Below are positions 1 through 6,225 of a stretch of 11,175 nt of DNA, piece by piece. The stretch is from Nitrososphaerota archaeon (GTDB lineage Archaea > Thermoproteota > Nitrososphaeria > Nitrososphaerales > Nitrosopumilaceae). Position numbers and translations under genes: made by a program. The notes beneath the pieces are model-generated. The model was not told the origin of the DNA and made no database searches. It saw nothing but the letters and a program-made list of their open reading frames with translations. The DNA lies in contig JAGWGO010000025.1 of assembly GCA_028867395.1 (NCBI GenBank), positions 1-11,175 of the forward strand, written 5' to 3'. Positions within the stretch are counted from its first letter, which is position 1. The number at the start of each line of letters is the position of its first letter.

Positions 1-927
1 TGAGGGGTTTGGTATTGTAATCTCGGCAAGGTCCTGCTTTTCATAGTAATCTACATTGGCCTTCATCTCTTCTGCAATCTTTCGCAGGCCCTCCACCCGT
101 GCTTCCTTTTTGATAGAGGCAAACTTGGCAACTGACTTGGGACTGAGGCCAAACTTTGAGAGGCAAAACTCTAGGCCCTCTTTGATGGTGTCCCTTGTGG
201 TATCCCAGTGCAGTCCCACTCCAACCACAAGTGTCTTTGGTCTGTACACCACTGCGCACTCTAGCAACTTTTTGTCATGTATTGCCCTGTCTGTAATTAT
301 CAAGAATCCCTTGCAGTCTGATCTTGCCATCTCTTCGATGGAAGAATAAATGTGAACGTTTTTTGGAAGCTCTCTTTTTGGAAGCCACCAGTCCTTCTCA
401 CCTGCATCTTGAAAGACTCCAATCTTTTCCTCGTTTACCATAAATGCGCTCACCTTAGTTACTGTAGAATCATCATCTATCTGCCACCCAAACTCCCTTC
501 CTACCAAGTCTACTGCGATGGTCTTGTTAACATCGGCAGCAGTAGTGATAACTGGTGTTGCTCCAATGAGTCCTGCAATGTCTTCTGACAACTTGTTTGC
601 ACCGCCAAGATGGCCTGAAAGGGTGCTGATTACAAACTTGCCCGTATCGTCTATAACCACAACAGCAGGGTCTGTCTTTTTGTCCTTCATGTGCGGTGCA
701 ACAAGTCGTATCACGGCACCCAGGGAAAATATGCAGACCAAGGCCTCAAAACTTTTGAAGAGCTCGCCCACCTTGGAAGTAGTCGAGTCCTCAAACCAGT
801 TTACCTTGGAATCGTTAGTTGAAAATTTAGAAGGGGCAAAGACCTGCCAGGCTGGAAATCTGGCCTTTAGTTTTTTTGCGATCTCTATTCCGTTTTTTGT
901 TATCGCAAGTATTGCTACCGAGTCCAC
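1..927 (-). CDS. cbiG: Cobalt-precorrin-5A hydrolase CbiG (3' end off window)
   Basis: CbiG opens the delta-lactone ring of cobalt-precorrin-5A, releasing acetaldehyde and giving cobalt-precorrin-5B in the anaerobic cobalamin pathway. I read 309 codons on the minus strand without a stop to the left edge. The N-terminal part begins VDSVAILAITKNG. The central family core is clear: FSLGAVIRLVAPHMKDKKTD (residues 68-86 approx.), then VVVIDDTGKFVISTLSGHLG (about 89-108). The C-terminal CobE-like domain starts near KTLVVGVGL (231) and includes VAKFASIKKEA and a terminal PNPS, where the window cuts it, so only a few tens of residues are missing. The frame has an upstream stop at 979-981 and the only usable start is GTG at 927. 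An ATG at 953 is in another frame and stops after 12 codons. The gene begins 31 bases after cbiD ends, so cotranscription is likely. No ribosome-binding site is evident. Confidence 0.93.
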   Translation of the reverse strand, partial: MDSVAILAITKNGIEIAKKLKARFPAWQVFAPSKFSTNDSKVNWFEDSTTSKVGELFKSFEALVCIFSLGAVIRLVAPHMKDKKTDPAVVVIDDTGKFVISTLSGHLGGANKLSEDIAGLIGATPVITTAADVNKTIAVDLVGREFGWQIDDDSTVTKVSAFMVNEEKIGVFQDAGEKDWWLPKRELPKNVHIYSSIEEMARSDCKGFLIITDRAIHDKKLLECAVVYRPKTLVVGVGLHWDTTRDTIKEGLEFCLSKFGLSPKSVAKFASIKKEARVEGLRKIAEEMKANVDYYEKQDLAEITIPNPS

Positions 928-958
928 AAATGTACTTTTTTCAAAGTGAACATATCTG

Positions 959-2059
959 TTACTGTTGGATAAACTGTCCTATGGTATTTCCATCAAAGTC
1001 AAACATGATTACCTCGATCTCAAACTTTTCCTCAGAGTGCTCTCTTAGCTGGGAATAGACCTCTGCGCAGACCATATCAAAGAAGGCTTGCCCCAGGTTC
1101 TTTGCTTGAACAATTTCATAGACATGCCTTGCAGTGTTTGCCTTTTTTATCTCTGCAATAGTATCTTGCGGCGCGTTGCACCTCTGTGCTATATCTGCAA
1201 GAAAATCCATGTCTACCTTTGAGCCCTTGACGTGGGTCTGCTTGACACCCATTCCCATCTTTGTTAGCTTGCCGATAAAGCCTGCAACATATGCCTTTTT
1301 GATGCCTTTTTTTGCACATTGCTGAACGGTATATCCTGAAAAGTCGCCCATCTGGACAAAGCAGTGGTCTGGCAGAGAAATTATCTTTCTTGCAAAATCT
1401 TCGCTTCTTCCACCAGTTGTGAGCACGACAGTATCGTTTCCCATCGCAATTGTCACGTCAATGCTTTGGCGAATCGATGCGGCAAACGATGCTGTAGAAT
1501 ATGGAACTACTATACCGCTTGTTCCAAGAATTGATATCCCGCCCAAGATTCCAAGCCTTGGGTTGTCAGTCTTTGGTGCAAGCTCTCTGCCCTTTGGAAC
1601 TGAAACAAGTACCTTTATTCCATTTTTCTTGAGAAGTTCTTGTCCTATCTCTGATATATTTTCAGTAATCATTTTTTTTGGAGTGGGGTTTATTGCAGCC
1701 GAGCCCACCTCAAGTCCAAGGCCTGGCTTTGTCACCCTTCCCACCCCCTCACCGCCGTCTATCTCTATCTTGCCTACGTTATCTGTTAATGAAATTGTGG
1801 TATTGATCTCTGCGCCATGTGTCACATCGGGGTCGTCGCCACCATCTTTTATCACAGTACACGTTGCAGAATTTTTGTCAAACTCGCACTTTGTTATTGT
1901 AATCTTTATCTTGGATTTTTTTGGAAGGGTTACGTCAACAAAACTTTGTTTTTCTTGGTTTAGTATGGCAAGCACTCCTGCCTTTGCACCTGCAGTAGCA
2001 GACGTGCCTGTGGTATAGCCAGTCCTCATCTTCCCCTTTGGCTTGTCATCAGACTCCAT
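959..2059 (-). CDS. cbiD: Cobalt-precorrin-5B (C1)-methyltransferase CbiD
   Basis: CbiD methylates C1 of cobalt-precorrin-5B with S-adenosylmethionine to give cobalt-precorrin-6A, the step directly after CbiG. The 366-residue product is normal for the family. The N-terminus carries the signature RTGYTTGTSATAGAKAG (from residue 12). The middle has DGGEGVGRVTKPGLGLEVGS followed by AAINPTPKKMI, and the C-terminal half has VVLTTGGRSED. These are diagnostic of CbiD; it is not one of the ordinary tetrapyrrole methylases. The start is ATG at 2059. The J-protein gene ends 39 bases upstream on the same strand, and an AT-rich stretch 25-30 bases before the ATG could be its own TATA box. cbiG follows directly, so two consecutive enzymes are encoded together. 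I see nothing unusual in the reading frame. Confidence 0.96.
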   Translation of the reverse strand: MESDDKPKGKMRTGYTTGTSATAGAKAGVLAILNQEKQSFVDVTLPKKSKIKITITKCEFDKNSATCTVIKDGGDDPDVTHGAEINTTISLTDNVGKIEIDGGEGVGRVTKPGLGLEVGSAAINPTPKKMITENISEIGQELLKKNGIKVLVSVPKGRELAPKTDNPRLGILGGISILGTSGIVVPYSTASFAASIRQSIDVTIAMGNDTVVLTTGGRSEDFARKIISLPDHCFVQMGDFSGYTVQQCAKKGIKKAYVAGFIGKLTKMGMGVKQTHVKGSKVDMDFLADIAQRCNAPQDTIAEIKKANTARHVYEIVQAKNLGQAFFDMVCAEVYSQLREHSEEKFEIEVIMFDFDGNTIGQFIQQ

Positions 2060-2062
2060 GTG

Positions 2063-2093
2063 TGAGATTTTGTGTTGTTGTGTATTAATCTCA
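2063..2093. promoter_or_regulatory. Inverted repeat around the predicted cbiD promoter
   Basis: Two perfect 7-base arms, TGAGATT (2063-2069) and AATCTCA (2087-2093), enclose a 17-base spacer immediately upstream of the cbiD ATG. The spacer edge includes an AT-rich run (TTAATAC on the minus strand) at roughly -25 to -30, where a leaderless archaeal promoter would place its TATA box. A regulator bound here would block the transcription machinery. Seven-base arms can arise by chance, so this is a weak candidate. Confidence 0.3.
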
Positions 2094-2098
2094 TGTGG

Positions 2099-2542
2099 TC
2101 ATTTGAGAATGCTGGCAAGTATTATCCACAGTGCAATCAGTCCAAGGCCGCCGTAAAGTATCAGGTGTGTGCTCTTAAACGAGGCCTCCTTTTCTCTAAA
2201 GTGACTATAGTTTTCCTGCGTGCTTGCACCAAATGGATTCTTGAATCCTGCAAAGTTTGGCCCAAAATTAAAATCGTCATTCATCTTACTGCCTTCGTAC
2301 TTTTTCCAAAACTGCGTGTACTTGTCTGCAACATCACCATCGGAGACCTTGGTCATTGCCTTTTCTTCTCGGCGCAAAAGTTGGTATGCCTCGGTTATCT
2401 GCTTGAACCTCTCTCCGTCCTTGTGGCTATCGTTCTTGTCGGGGTGGTACTTGAGCGAGAGCTGCCTGTATGCACTCTTTATCTCCTTTTGAGAGGCTCC
2501 CTTTTGCACACCTAGTATATGATAGCAGTCAGACAGGTTCAA
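2099..2542 (-). CDS. J-domain (DnaJ-like) protein with C-terminal membrane anchor
   Basis: This is a co-chaperone that would stimulate the ATPase of a DnaK/Hsp70, probably at the membrane. With the TTG start at 2542 it has 147 residues. Residues 5-62 form a J domain: CYHILGVQKGASQKEIKSAY, then LSLKYHPDKND with the essential HPD at 33-35, then RFKQITEAYQLL. A polar linker rich in Phe, Asn and Gly follows (about 80-120). Residues 125-146 (THLILYGGLG and IALWIILAS) are a single hydrophobic helix, so the protein looks tail-anchored with the J domain in the cytoplasm. It lacks the Gly/Phe-zinc-finger architecture of DnaJ itself. The open frame continues upstream to 2773, but that part lies antisense to the SDR gene and reads like a shadow, and the homology begins at the TTG. 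TTG as start is inferred; no ATG lies nearby in frame. Confidence 0.85.
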   Translation of the reverse strand: MNLSDCYHILGVQKGASQKEIKSAYRQLSLKYHPDKNDSHKDGERFKQITEAYQLLRREEKAMTKVSDGDVADKYTQFWKKYEGSKMNDDFNFGPNFAGFKNPFGASTQENYSHFREKEASFKSTHLILYGGLGLIALWIILASILK

Positions 2543-2600
2543 GCAGCTAGATATTATACAAACATCAAAATTAATTTGTCGGAAGATATGTGGCTTTCCT
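2543..2600. promoter_or_regulatory. Compact divergent promoter between J-protein and SDR genes
   Basis: Only 58 bases separate the two divergent starts (TTG at 2542 minus, GTG at 2601 plus). The centre holds AAAATTAATTTG (about 2567-2578), roughly 25-35 bases from each start. This near-symmetrical AT box is well placed to act as TATA for both genes with little or no leader. A second AT run, TATAATAT on the minus strand near 2551-2558, lies too close to the TTG for a normal leaderless start. Confidence 0.4.
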
Positions 2601-3455
2601 GTGAACAGGAACAAGGTTGTAGTCTCAGGCGCAAATGGATTTGTGGGCAGAAACGTCTCAAGTTTTCTTGCCGCAAACGGCTTTGAGATAATATCGCTTG
2701 TGCGGAAAAAAGGAGCAAGCGTTGGAAGCACCATAATAACCTCTGACCTGACAGAAAAAGATCTTGCAGGCAAGATTAAGGGGTCTGCTGCCTTTATGCA
2801 CTTTGTTGGAACTGGGAGGCAGACAACAGAGTCTGATTATGAAACAGTAAACGTCAACCTCACTAAAAATGCCATCCTTCTTTGCAAAAGATCAAAGATA
2901 CAAAAGATAATTTACTTGAGCGGCCTTGGTGTCGACAAAAAATCTACACTTGGATACTTTGTATCAAAATTCAAGGCAGAGCAGGAAGTCACCAAGTCAG
3001 GGCTTGACTATACAATATTTCGTCCGTCATATATAGTGGGAAGGGGAGATCCTCTCTCAAACATTTTATCAAGTCAGGTATCCAGAGGTTCAGTCATAAT
3101 TCCAGGCTCTGGGAGGTACAGGCTGCAGCCAATCTATGTCTATGACGCAGCGCAGGTAATAATGAGGGCAATTCACGGAAAGCAGTTTTCTAAAAAGATA
3201 ATCGACCTTGTGGGGCCGCAAACTGTAACTTACAATAAGTTTGTGTGTGACCTTGTTGGAAACACCAAGACAAGACATGTTGACTTTGAAAAGATGTACC
3301 ATGACTCACTAAGATCACCTGACTCACCGTTTGGCGTCGATGATCTTGGAATCTTGGTAGGTGATTATACTGGAGACCACAAAAGACTTGAAAGAATTTC
3401 TAAAGTATCGTTTACAAGATATACTGAGATGCTAGAGGCCTGCCGCCTTTCGTAG
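2601..3455 (+). CDS. Atypical SDR NAD(P)-binding protein (NDUFA9/NmrA-like)
   Basis: This is a 284-residue extended or atypical short-chain dehydrogenase/epimerase-fold protein. The Rossmann nucleotide-binding motif GANGFVG is at residues 10-16, directly after a beta strand KVVVS. The segment AAFMHFVGTGRQ (from 63) matches the usual strand-4 region, and IIYLSGLGVD (103-112) the strand-5 region. A YxxxK pair, Y119 and K123 (YFVSK), follows. FRPSYIVGRGD (140-150) is typical of the NDUFA9/complex-I-39-kDa-like subgroup, which binds NAD(P)H but often has no known reaction. I cannot assign a substrate; a sugar epimerase or a quinone- or lipid-linked role are alternatives. The start is GTG at 2601, the only start consistent with the Rossmann strand at the N-terminus. 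The 3' end overlaps metK, on the opposite strand, by 24 bases. Confidence 0.85.
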   Translation: MNRNKVVVSGANGFVGRNVSSFLAANGFEIISLVRKKGASVGSTIITSDLTEKDLAGKIKGSAAFMHFVGTGRQTTESDYETVNVNLTKNAILLCKRSKIQKIIYLSGLGVDKKSTLGYFVSKFKAEQEVTKSGLDYTIFRPSYIVGRGDPLSNILSSQVSRGSVIIPGSGRYRLQPIYVYDAAQVIMRAIHGKQFSKKIIDLVGPQTVTYNKFVCDLVGNTKTRHVDFEKMYHDSLRSPDSPFGVDDLGILVGDYTGDHKRLERISKVSFTRYTEMLEACRLS

Positions 3456-4610
3456 AATCTCTGCCTTGTCGGTGTTTTCCCATGTAAACTCGGGCTCTGC
3501 TCTTCCAAAGTGTCCATATGCTGCAGTCTTTCGATATATTGGGCGTTTGAGTTTTAGCTGAGAAATTATTGCAGCAGGTCTCATGTCAAAGTTCTTTCTG
3601 ACTAGATTTTCTATCTGCTCTTCTGGAATCTTGCTTGTGCCAAACGTGCTGACCATAAGAGAGACTGGTTCTGCAACACCGATTGCATATGCTACCTGTA
3701 CCTCACATCTTTCTGCAAGTCCTGCAGCTACGATATTTTTTGCAATGTATCTGCACATGTAGCAGGCAGACCTGTCAACCTTTGATGGATCTTTTCCTGA
3801 GAATGCTCCGCCTCCATGTCTTCCCATACCGCCATATGTATCCACAATTATCTTTCGTCCCGTAAGTCCCGCATCGCCTGGTGGGCCACCAATAACAAAT
3901 CGACCTGTCGGGTTTACATGAATCTTTATCTTGTCGTTCCATAAACTGCCGCAGACTGGCTTGATGACCTTCTCGATAATCTCTTTTTGAATCTGGCCGT
4001 TTGTAACATCTGGAGAGTGCTGTGTTGATACAACTATGGCCTCAATTCTTTTTGGTTTTCCATCCTCGTACTCTACTGTAACCTGGGACTTGCCGTCAGG
4101 TCTTGCCCAGGGAAGTTCCTTTTTCTTTCTTGCATCTGCAAGTCTTTGGGTAAGCTTGTGAGCCAAAAGTATCGGCATGGGCATAAACTCTGGGGTCTCG
4201 TTTGTGGCATATCCAAACATCAGCCCTTGGTCTCCTGCCCCCTGCTCCTTGTTATCATTTGCAGAGACTCCCTGTGATATGTCGGGGCTCTGGGCATGGA
4301 GTGATACTAGTACACTGCACGAGTCTGCATCAAAACCATAATGAGGATCGTCATAACCAATCTCCTTGATTGTTCTTCTAACTACATCTTGGACATCAAA
4401 CCTTGCCTTTGATGTGACCTCGCCTGCCACAACTACAATTCCCGTTGTTGTCATGGTCTCTACTGCAACTCTAGAGTCGGGGTCTTGTTTTAGAAACTCG
4501 TCCAAGATTGCGTCAGATATCTGGTCGCAGACCTTGTCAGGATGGCCTTCTGTTACTGATTCTGAGGTAAAAAGATAATTTCTACCCATGTCGTTCATTA
4601 TCTGCGTCAT
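3432..4610 (-). CDS. metK: S-adenosylmethionine synthase, bacterial/eukaryotic type
   Basis: MetK joins methionine and ATP to make S-adenosylmethionine, the methyl donor for CbiD and other methyltransferases. At 392 residues it has the usual length. Motifs: TEGHPDKVCDQ (GHPDK at 22-26, substrate binding), the first family signature GAGDQGLMFGYA (124-135), and the glycine-rich phosphate-binding signature GGGAFSGKDPSKVDRSA (266-282). These belong to the classical MAT family, not the divergent archaeal MAT found in many archaea. The ATG at 4608-4610 shares its A with the lsm stop (TAATG), which argues for translational coupling. In-frame ATGs at codons 5 and 8 are alternative starts, since family homology only begins near residue 10. 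The 3' end overlaps the SDR gene in convergent orientation. Confidence 0.97.
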   Translation of the reverse strand: MTQIMNDMGRNYLFTSESVTEGHPDKVCDQISDAILDEFLKQDPDSRVAVETMTTTGIVVVAGEVTSKARFDVQDVVRRTIKEIGYDDPHYGFDADSCSVLVSLHAQSPDISQGVSANDNKEQGAGDQGLMFGYATNETPEFMPMPILLAHKLTQRLADARKKKELPWARPDGKSQVTVEYEDGKPKRIEAIVVSTQHSPDVTNGQIQKEIIEKVIKPVCGSLWNDKIKIHVNPTGRFVIGGPPGDAGLTGRKIIVDTYGGMGRHGGGAFSGKDPSKVDRSACYMCRYIAKNIVAAGLAERCEVQVAYAIGVAEPVSLMVSTFGTSKIPEEQIENLVRKNFDMRPAAIISQLKLKRPIYRKTAAYGHFGRAEPEFTWENTDKAEILRKAAGL

Positions 4611-4852
4611 TACAGCTCATTTTCAAGTTTGATAAAAAGTACGTTATTTCCTCTTACTATAACTCTGCCATAATTTGCAACGGTCTTGCCATTGCTAACC
4701 TCCTCAGCGTCTGTCATGATTAGATTCATGTAGGAATCAACATTGTTCATCTTTCCTTTGTATTCAATGTCGTTCTTTAGCCTGACTATGACCTTTTTGT
4801 TGACGCCTTTCTGAAGTGTTGTGAGAGGTCGCTTAGGAGTCACTTGTGACAA
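4610..4852 (-). CDS. Archaeal Sm-like (LSm) RNA-binding protein
   Basis: This is an 80-residue Sm-fold protein expected to form a six- or seven-membered ring that binds U-rich RNA. The Sm1 motif spans VIVRLKNDIEYKGKMNNVDS to YMNLIM (about residues 21-46), with the conserved Gly and the Asp-x-x-Met-Asn RNA-binding loop (D39, M42, N43). Sm2 is YGRVIVRGNNVLFI (62-75), carrying the RGNNV loop. The assigned start is TTG at 4852, and GTG three codons later is a fair alternative, as nothing before residue 10 is conserved. It is the first gene of a two-gene unit with metK. A TATA-like box at 4887-4896 predicts transcription from about 4865. The start codon itself lies inside a repeated operator-like motif (4840-4876), which suggests tight or autogenous control. 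Confidence 0.93.
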   Translation of the reverse strand: MSQVTPKRPLTTLQKGVNKKVIVRLKNDIEYKGKMNNVDSYMNLIMTDAEEVSNGKTVANYGRVIVRGNNVLFIKLENEL

Positions 4853-4876
4853 TCATTAATTCACTTGTCACAAGTG
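4840..4876 (-). promoter_or_regulatory. Tandem palindromic operator candidate at the lsm start
   Basis: On the minus strand two 13-base copies, TTGTGACAAGTGA (4873-4861) and TTGTCACAAGTGA (4852-4840), differ at one base and repeat with a 21-base period, about two helical turns. Each has a palindromic core TTGT-S-ACAA. In the upstream copy the palindrome extends to 7+1+7 bases (CACTTGT, one centre base, ACAAGTG; 4862-4876). The first copy covers the predicted transcription start and the second covers the TTG start codon. This is the geometry of a dimeric repressor binding cooperatively on one DNA face. The regulator is unknown. Confidence 0.55.
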
Positions 4877-4886
4877 CTTGAAACCG

Positions 4887-4896
4887 TAAATAAAAG
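4887..4896 (-). promoter_or_regulatory. TATA box of the lsm-metK unit
   Basis: On the minus strand the run CTTTTATTTA lies 35-44 bases before the lsm TTG. Initiation about 25 bases downstream would fall inside the upstream palindrome. The base next to it (4897) is the first of the TnpB element's terminal repeat, so the purine-rich BRE position just upstream of TATA would be supplied by the insertion. Confidence 0.5.
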
Positions 4897-4917
4897 GGTT
4901 CTGTTATCCCCTCGATC
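4897..4917 (+). repeat. Left terminal inverted repeat of the TnpB element
   Basis: The sequence begins GGTTCTGTTATCCCCTCGAT and matches the reverse complement of 6205-6225 at 18 of 21 positions (mismatches at positions 8, 15 and 18). Weaker similarity continues for about 12 more bases inward. It abuts the lsm TATA box. Confidence 0.65.
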
Positions 4918-4936
4918 GAAGGAACGTCCTGAAAAA

Positions 4937-4951
4937 AAGTTTGCGAAACTT
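4937..4951 (+). repeat. Left-end hairpin 1 of the TnpB element
   Basis: AAGTTT, loop GCG, AAACTT: a perfect 6-base stem. Short stem-loops near the left end are the recognition structures of single-strand transposases (TnpA Y1) in IS200/IS605 elements, so it may mark an origin for trans-mobilisation by a TnpA elsewhere in the genome. Confidence 0.4.
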
Positions 4952-4952
4952 G

Positions 4953-4995
4953 CACATCACTCATAAGCCTACGGACTAGCGTTTTAGTGATTGTG
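4953..4995 (+). repeat. Left-end hairpin 2 of the TnpB element
   Basis: CACATCACT (4953-4961) can pair with AGTGATTGTG (4986-4995) with one bulged base, enclosing a 24-base loop. Together with the smaller hairpin just upstream it makes the left end strongly foldable. The function is inferred only. Confidence 0.3.
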
Positions 4996-5011
4996 AAATT
5001 ACCTACCATTA

Positions 5012-5034
5012 ATTAGATTTAGTACAAATCTAAT
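5012..5034 (+). repeat. Perfect 9-base inverted repeat at the tnpB start codon
   Basis: ATTAGATTT (5012-5020), spacer AGTAC, AAATCTAAT (5026-5034). The right arm runs into the ATG at 5033, so in mRNA the start codon would be sequestered in the stem. As DNA it could bind a regulator. Either would keep TnpB expression low, a common trait of transposon genes. Confidence 0.5.
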
Positions 5035-6218
5035 GTTCATGTTAACAATCAAATCGATCAAACAAAAACACACTCAAAATCAAGAGCTTTGTTTGTTAAT
5101 GGAAACATTTCGTCAAATGGTAAACGAATGCATAAGGATAGGTTTTGTTAATAAGGTCTCTACATTAAGAAGATTTTCGTCCTTGTATTACTATGAGCTT
5201 GATAAATATCCAATTCAATCCAAATACAAACTGACCGCTATGTCACAAGCTTGTGGGAGATTATCACAGATGAAAAAAGAAATCAAAAAAGGGAAGACTC
5301 CAAAAACGCCGTATGTAAAAAAAATCATATCTGGTATCATGCTATGGCTTTAAGATAAACGGAATGTTGCTCTCTTTTCCAATAGATAACTACAAAAAAT
5401 GTGTAATTCCTCTTAATTCTCACACTCAAGAACTCTTACAAAATAAGTCTTTTAAAGTCAAATCATTTGTAATCACTCCAGATTCAATCAGTCTTGGCAT
5501 ACAGAGAGAGACCGAGGAATTTGATTGTGTTAATGCAGTTGGAATAGATAGAAATCTCAGAAACTTGACTGCGGGAAATTATGAAACAGTTACGGTCTAC
5601 AACATGTCTGATATTCCAAAAATCACGCATCGAACCAAAAAAATAGCATCTTCTTTTAAGAGAAATGATCATAGGATAAGACAAAAGATCTATTCAAAAT
5701 TAGGCAACAGAAAAACACGAAGAGTCAAGCAATTTCTCAATCGCATCTCAAAAGATATAGTACAAAAGGCAAAAGAATCAAAATCTATGATTGTATTGGA
5801 AGATATCAAGGGGATTCGTAAGCTGTATAGAAAAGGCAACTACCAAGGAAAGAGATACCGCGGTATGATGAACTCATGGCCTTTCTATGAATTACAAAGA
5901 CAGATACAATACAAATCAGAACGGGAAGGAGTCCCAGTTAGATATGTCTAGCCAATTCGCACCAGCATACTGTGTCCAATATGCGGGAATCGAACCCAAG
6001 AGGACCGGTACCAACATCGTCATTTATGGTGCAGTAGTTGTAAGAGATCAATGGATAGAGATGTAGTAGCTGCAATGAATATCTCTTACAAGGGGTTGCA
6101 AAGGTTCTGCAATCCTAGTGGGCTTTCAAATGAAGCTATGAAGAGGAACCTGGGTAACGCAATGCCGGTAATCCTCAGAGTAGATGGGAGCAAGTTGTCT
6201 CGTAGATTGAAGGGATAG
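5033..6218 (+). pseudogene. tnpB: TnpB RNA-guided nuclease gene, frameshifted and with an in-frame TAG
   Basis: TnpB is the RNA-guided RuvC nuclease ancestral to Cas12; it cuts DNA beside the element's insertion motif. The frame starts at ATG 5033 and keeps homology through KTPYVKK to the A8 run at 5317-5324. Skipping one A there restores SYLVSCYGFKINGMLLSFPI in the next frame, whereas unshifted reading stops at 5351. That second frame is open to a TAG at 5949-5951, in YV-stop-PIRTS where other TnpBs have YV-D/N-P-x-x-TS, then stays open to 6218. RuvC residues are all there: D in GIDRN (5547), E in IVLEDIKG (5799), D in DRDVVAAMN (6060). So is the zinc ribbon: CPIC (5973, 5982) and CSSC (6030, 6039). 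The repaired protein is about 394 residues, full length. Two lesions with little other decay suggest recent inactivation. Slippage on A8, readthrough or sequencing error are alternatives. Confidence 0.9.
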
Positions 6219-6225
6219 CAGAACC
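6085..6225 (+). ncRNA. Candidate omega (reRNA) scaffold at the TnpB right end
   Basis: In TnpB systems the guide RNA scaffold overlaps the 3' end of tnpB and the right end of the element, and the guide is the flanking DNA just beyond it. Here the last part of tnpB through the right repeat contains a hairpin, GCTTTCA / AA / TGAAGC (about 6121-6135), and the final repeat GATTGAAGGGATAGCAGAAC. If 6225 is the end, the native guide would begin with AAAGCCTTCCCGATCG. The extent of the RNA is inferred from position only; I cannot confirm a conserved fold. Confidence 0.35.
6205..6225 (+). repeat. Right terminal inverted repeat of the TnpB element
   Basis: It matches the reverse complement of 4897-4917 at 18 of 21 positions. 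It includes the TAG stop codon of tnpB (6216-6218), so the terminal repeat doubles as coding sequence, and it is followed by AAAG as at the left border. Confidence 0.65.

Larger units (their letters stand above)
4897..6225 (+). mobile_element. TnpB-only insertion element with terminal inverted repeats
   Basis: This 1,329-base element contains a single transposon-type gene, tnpB, and no tnpA or serine recombinase, as in IS1341-type elements. I set the ends by an imperfect inverted repeat of 21 bases (18 matching) at 4897-4917 and 6205-6225. Both ends are bordered by AAAG (4893-4896 and 6226-6229), which could be a 4-base target duplication. Inside the left end are several hairpins (4937-4951, 4953-4995, 5012-5034) like those of IS200/IS605 left ends. 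Classical IS200/IS605 elements have neither terminal inverted repeats nor target duplications, so the boundary model is tentative, although a TnpB insertion is certain. It sits between the lsm promoter and the radB-like promoter, in a natural intergenic space between divergent genes. Confidence 0.72.

Noticed and set aside
1419..2018. Long plus-strand open frame (199 codons) opposite cbiD
   Set aside because: It is antisense to an unambiguous cbiD; its composition reflects the complementary codons and it carries no recognisable motif.
2543..2773. N-terminal extension of the J-protein frame to a start at 2773
   Set aside because: It lies antisense to the SDR gene's Rossmann region, has no J-domain homology, and the SDR frame there is clearly coding. 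The family homology begins at the TTG at 2542.
4840..4876. CRISPR repeat or transposon end in place of an operator
   Set aside because: Only two copies, spaced by a fixed helical period, overlapping the lsm start and lying outside the TnpB terminal repeats.
5949..5951. In-frame TAG as pyrrolysine
   Set aside because: Pyrrolysine is not known in this kind of archaeon, no Pyl genes are in the window, and a frameshift also breaks the gene. Mutation is simpler.
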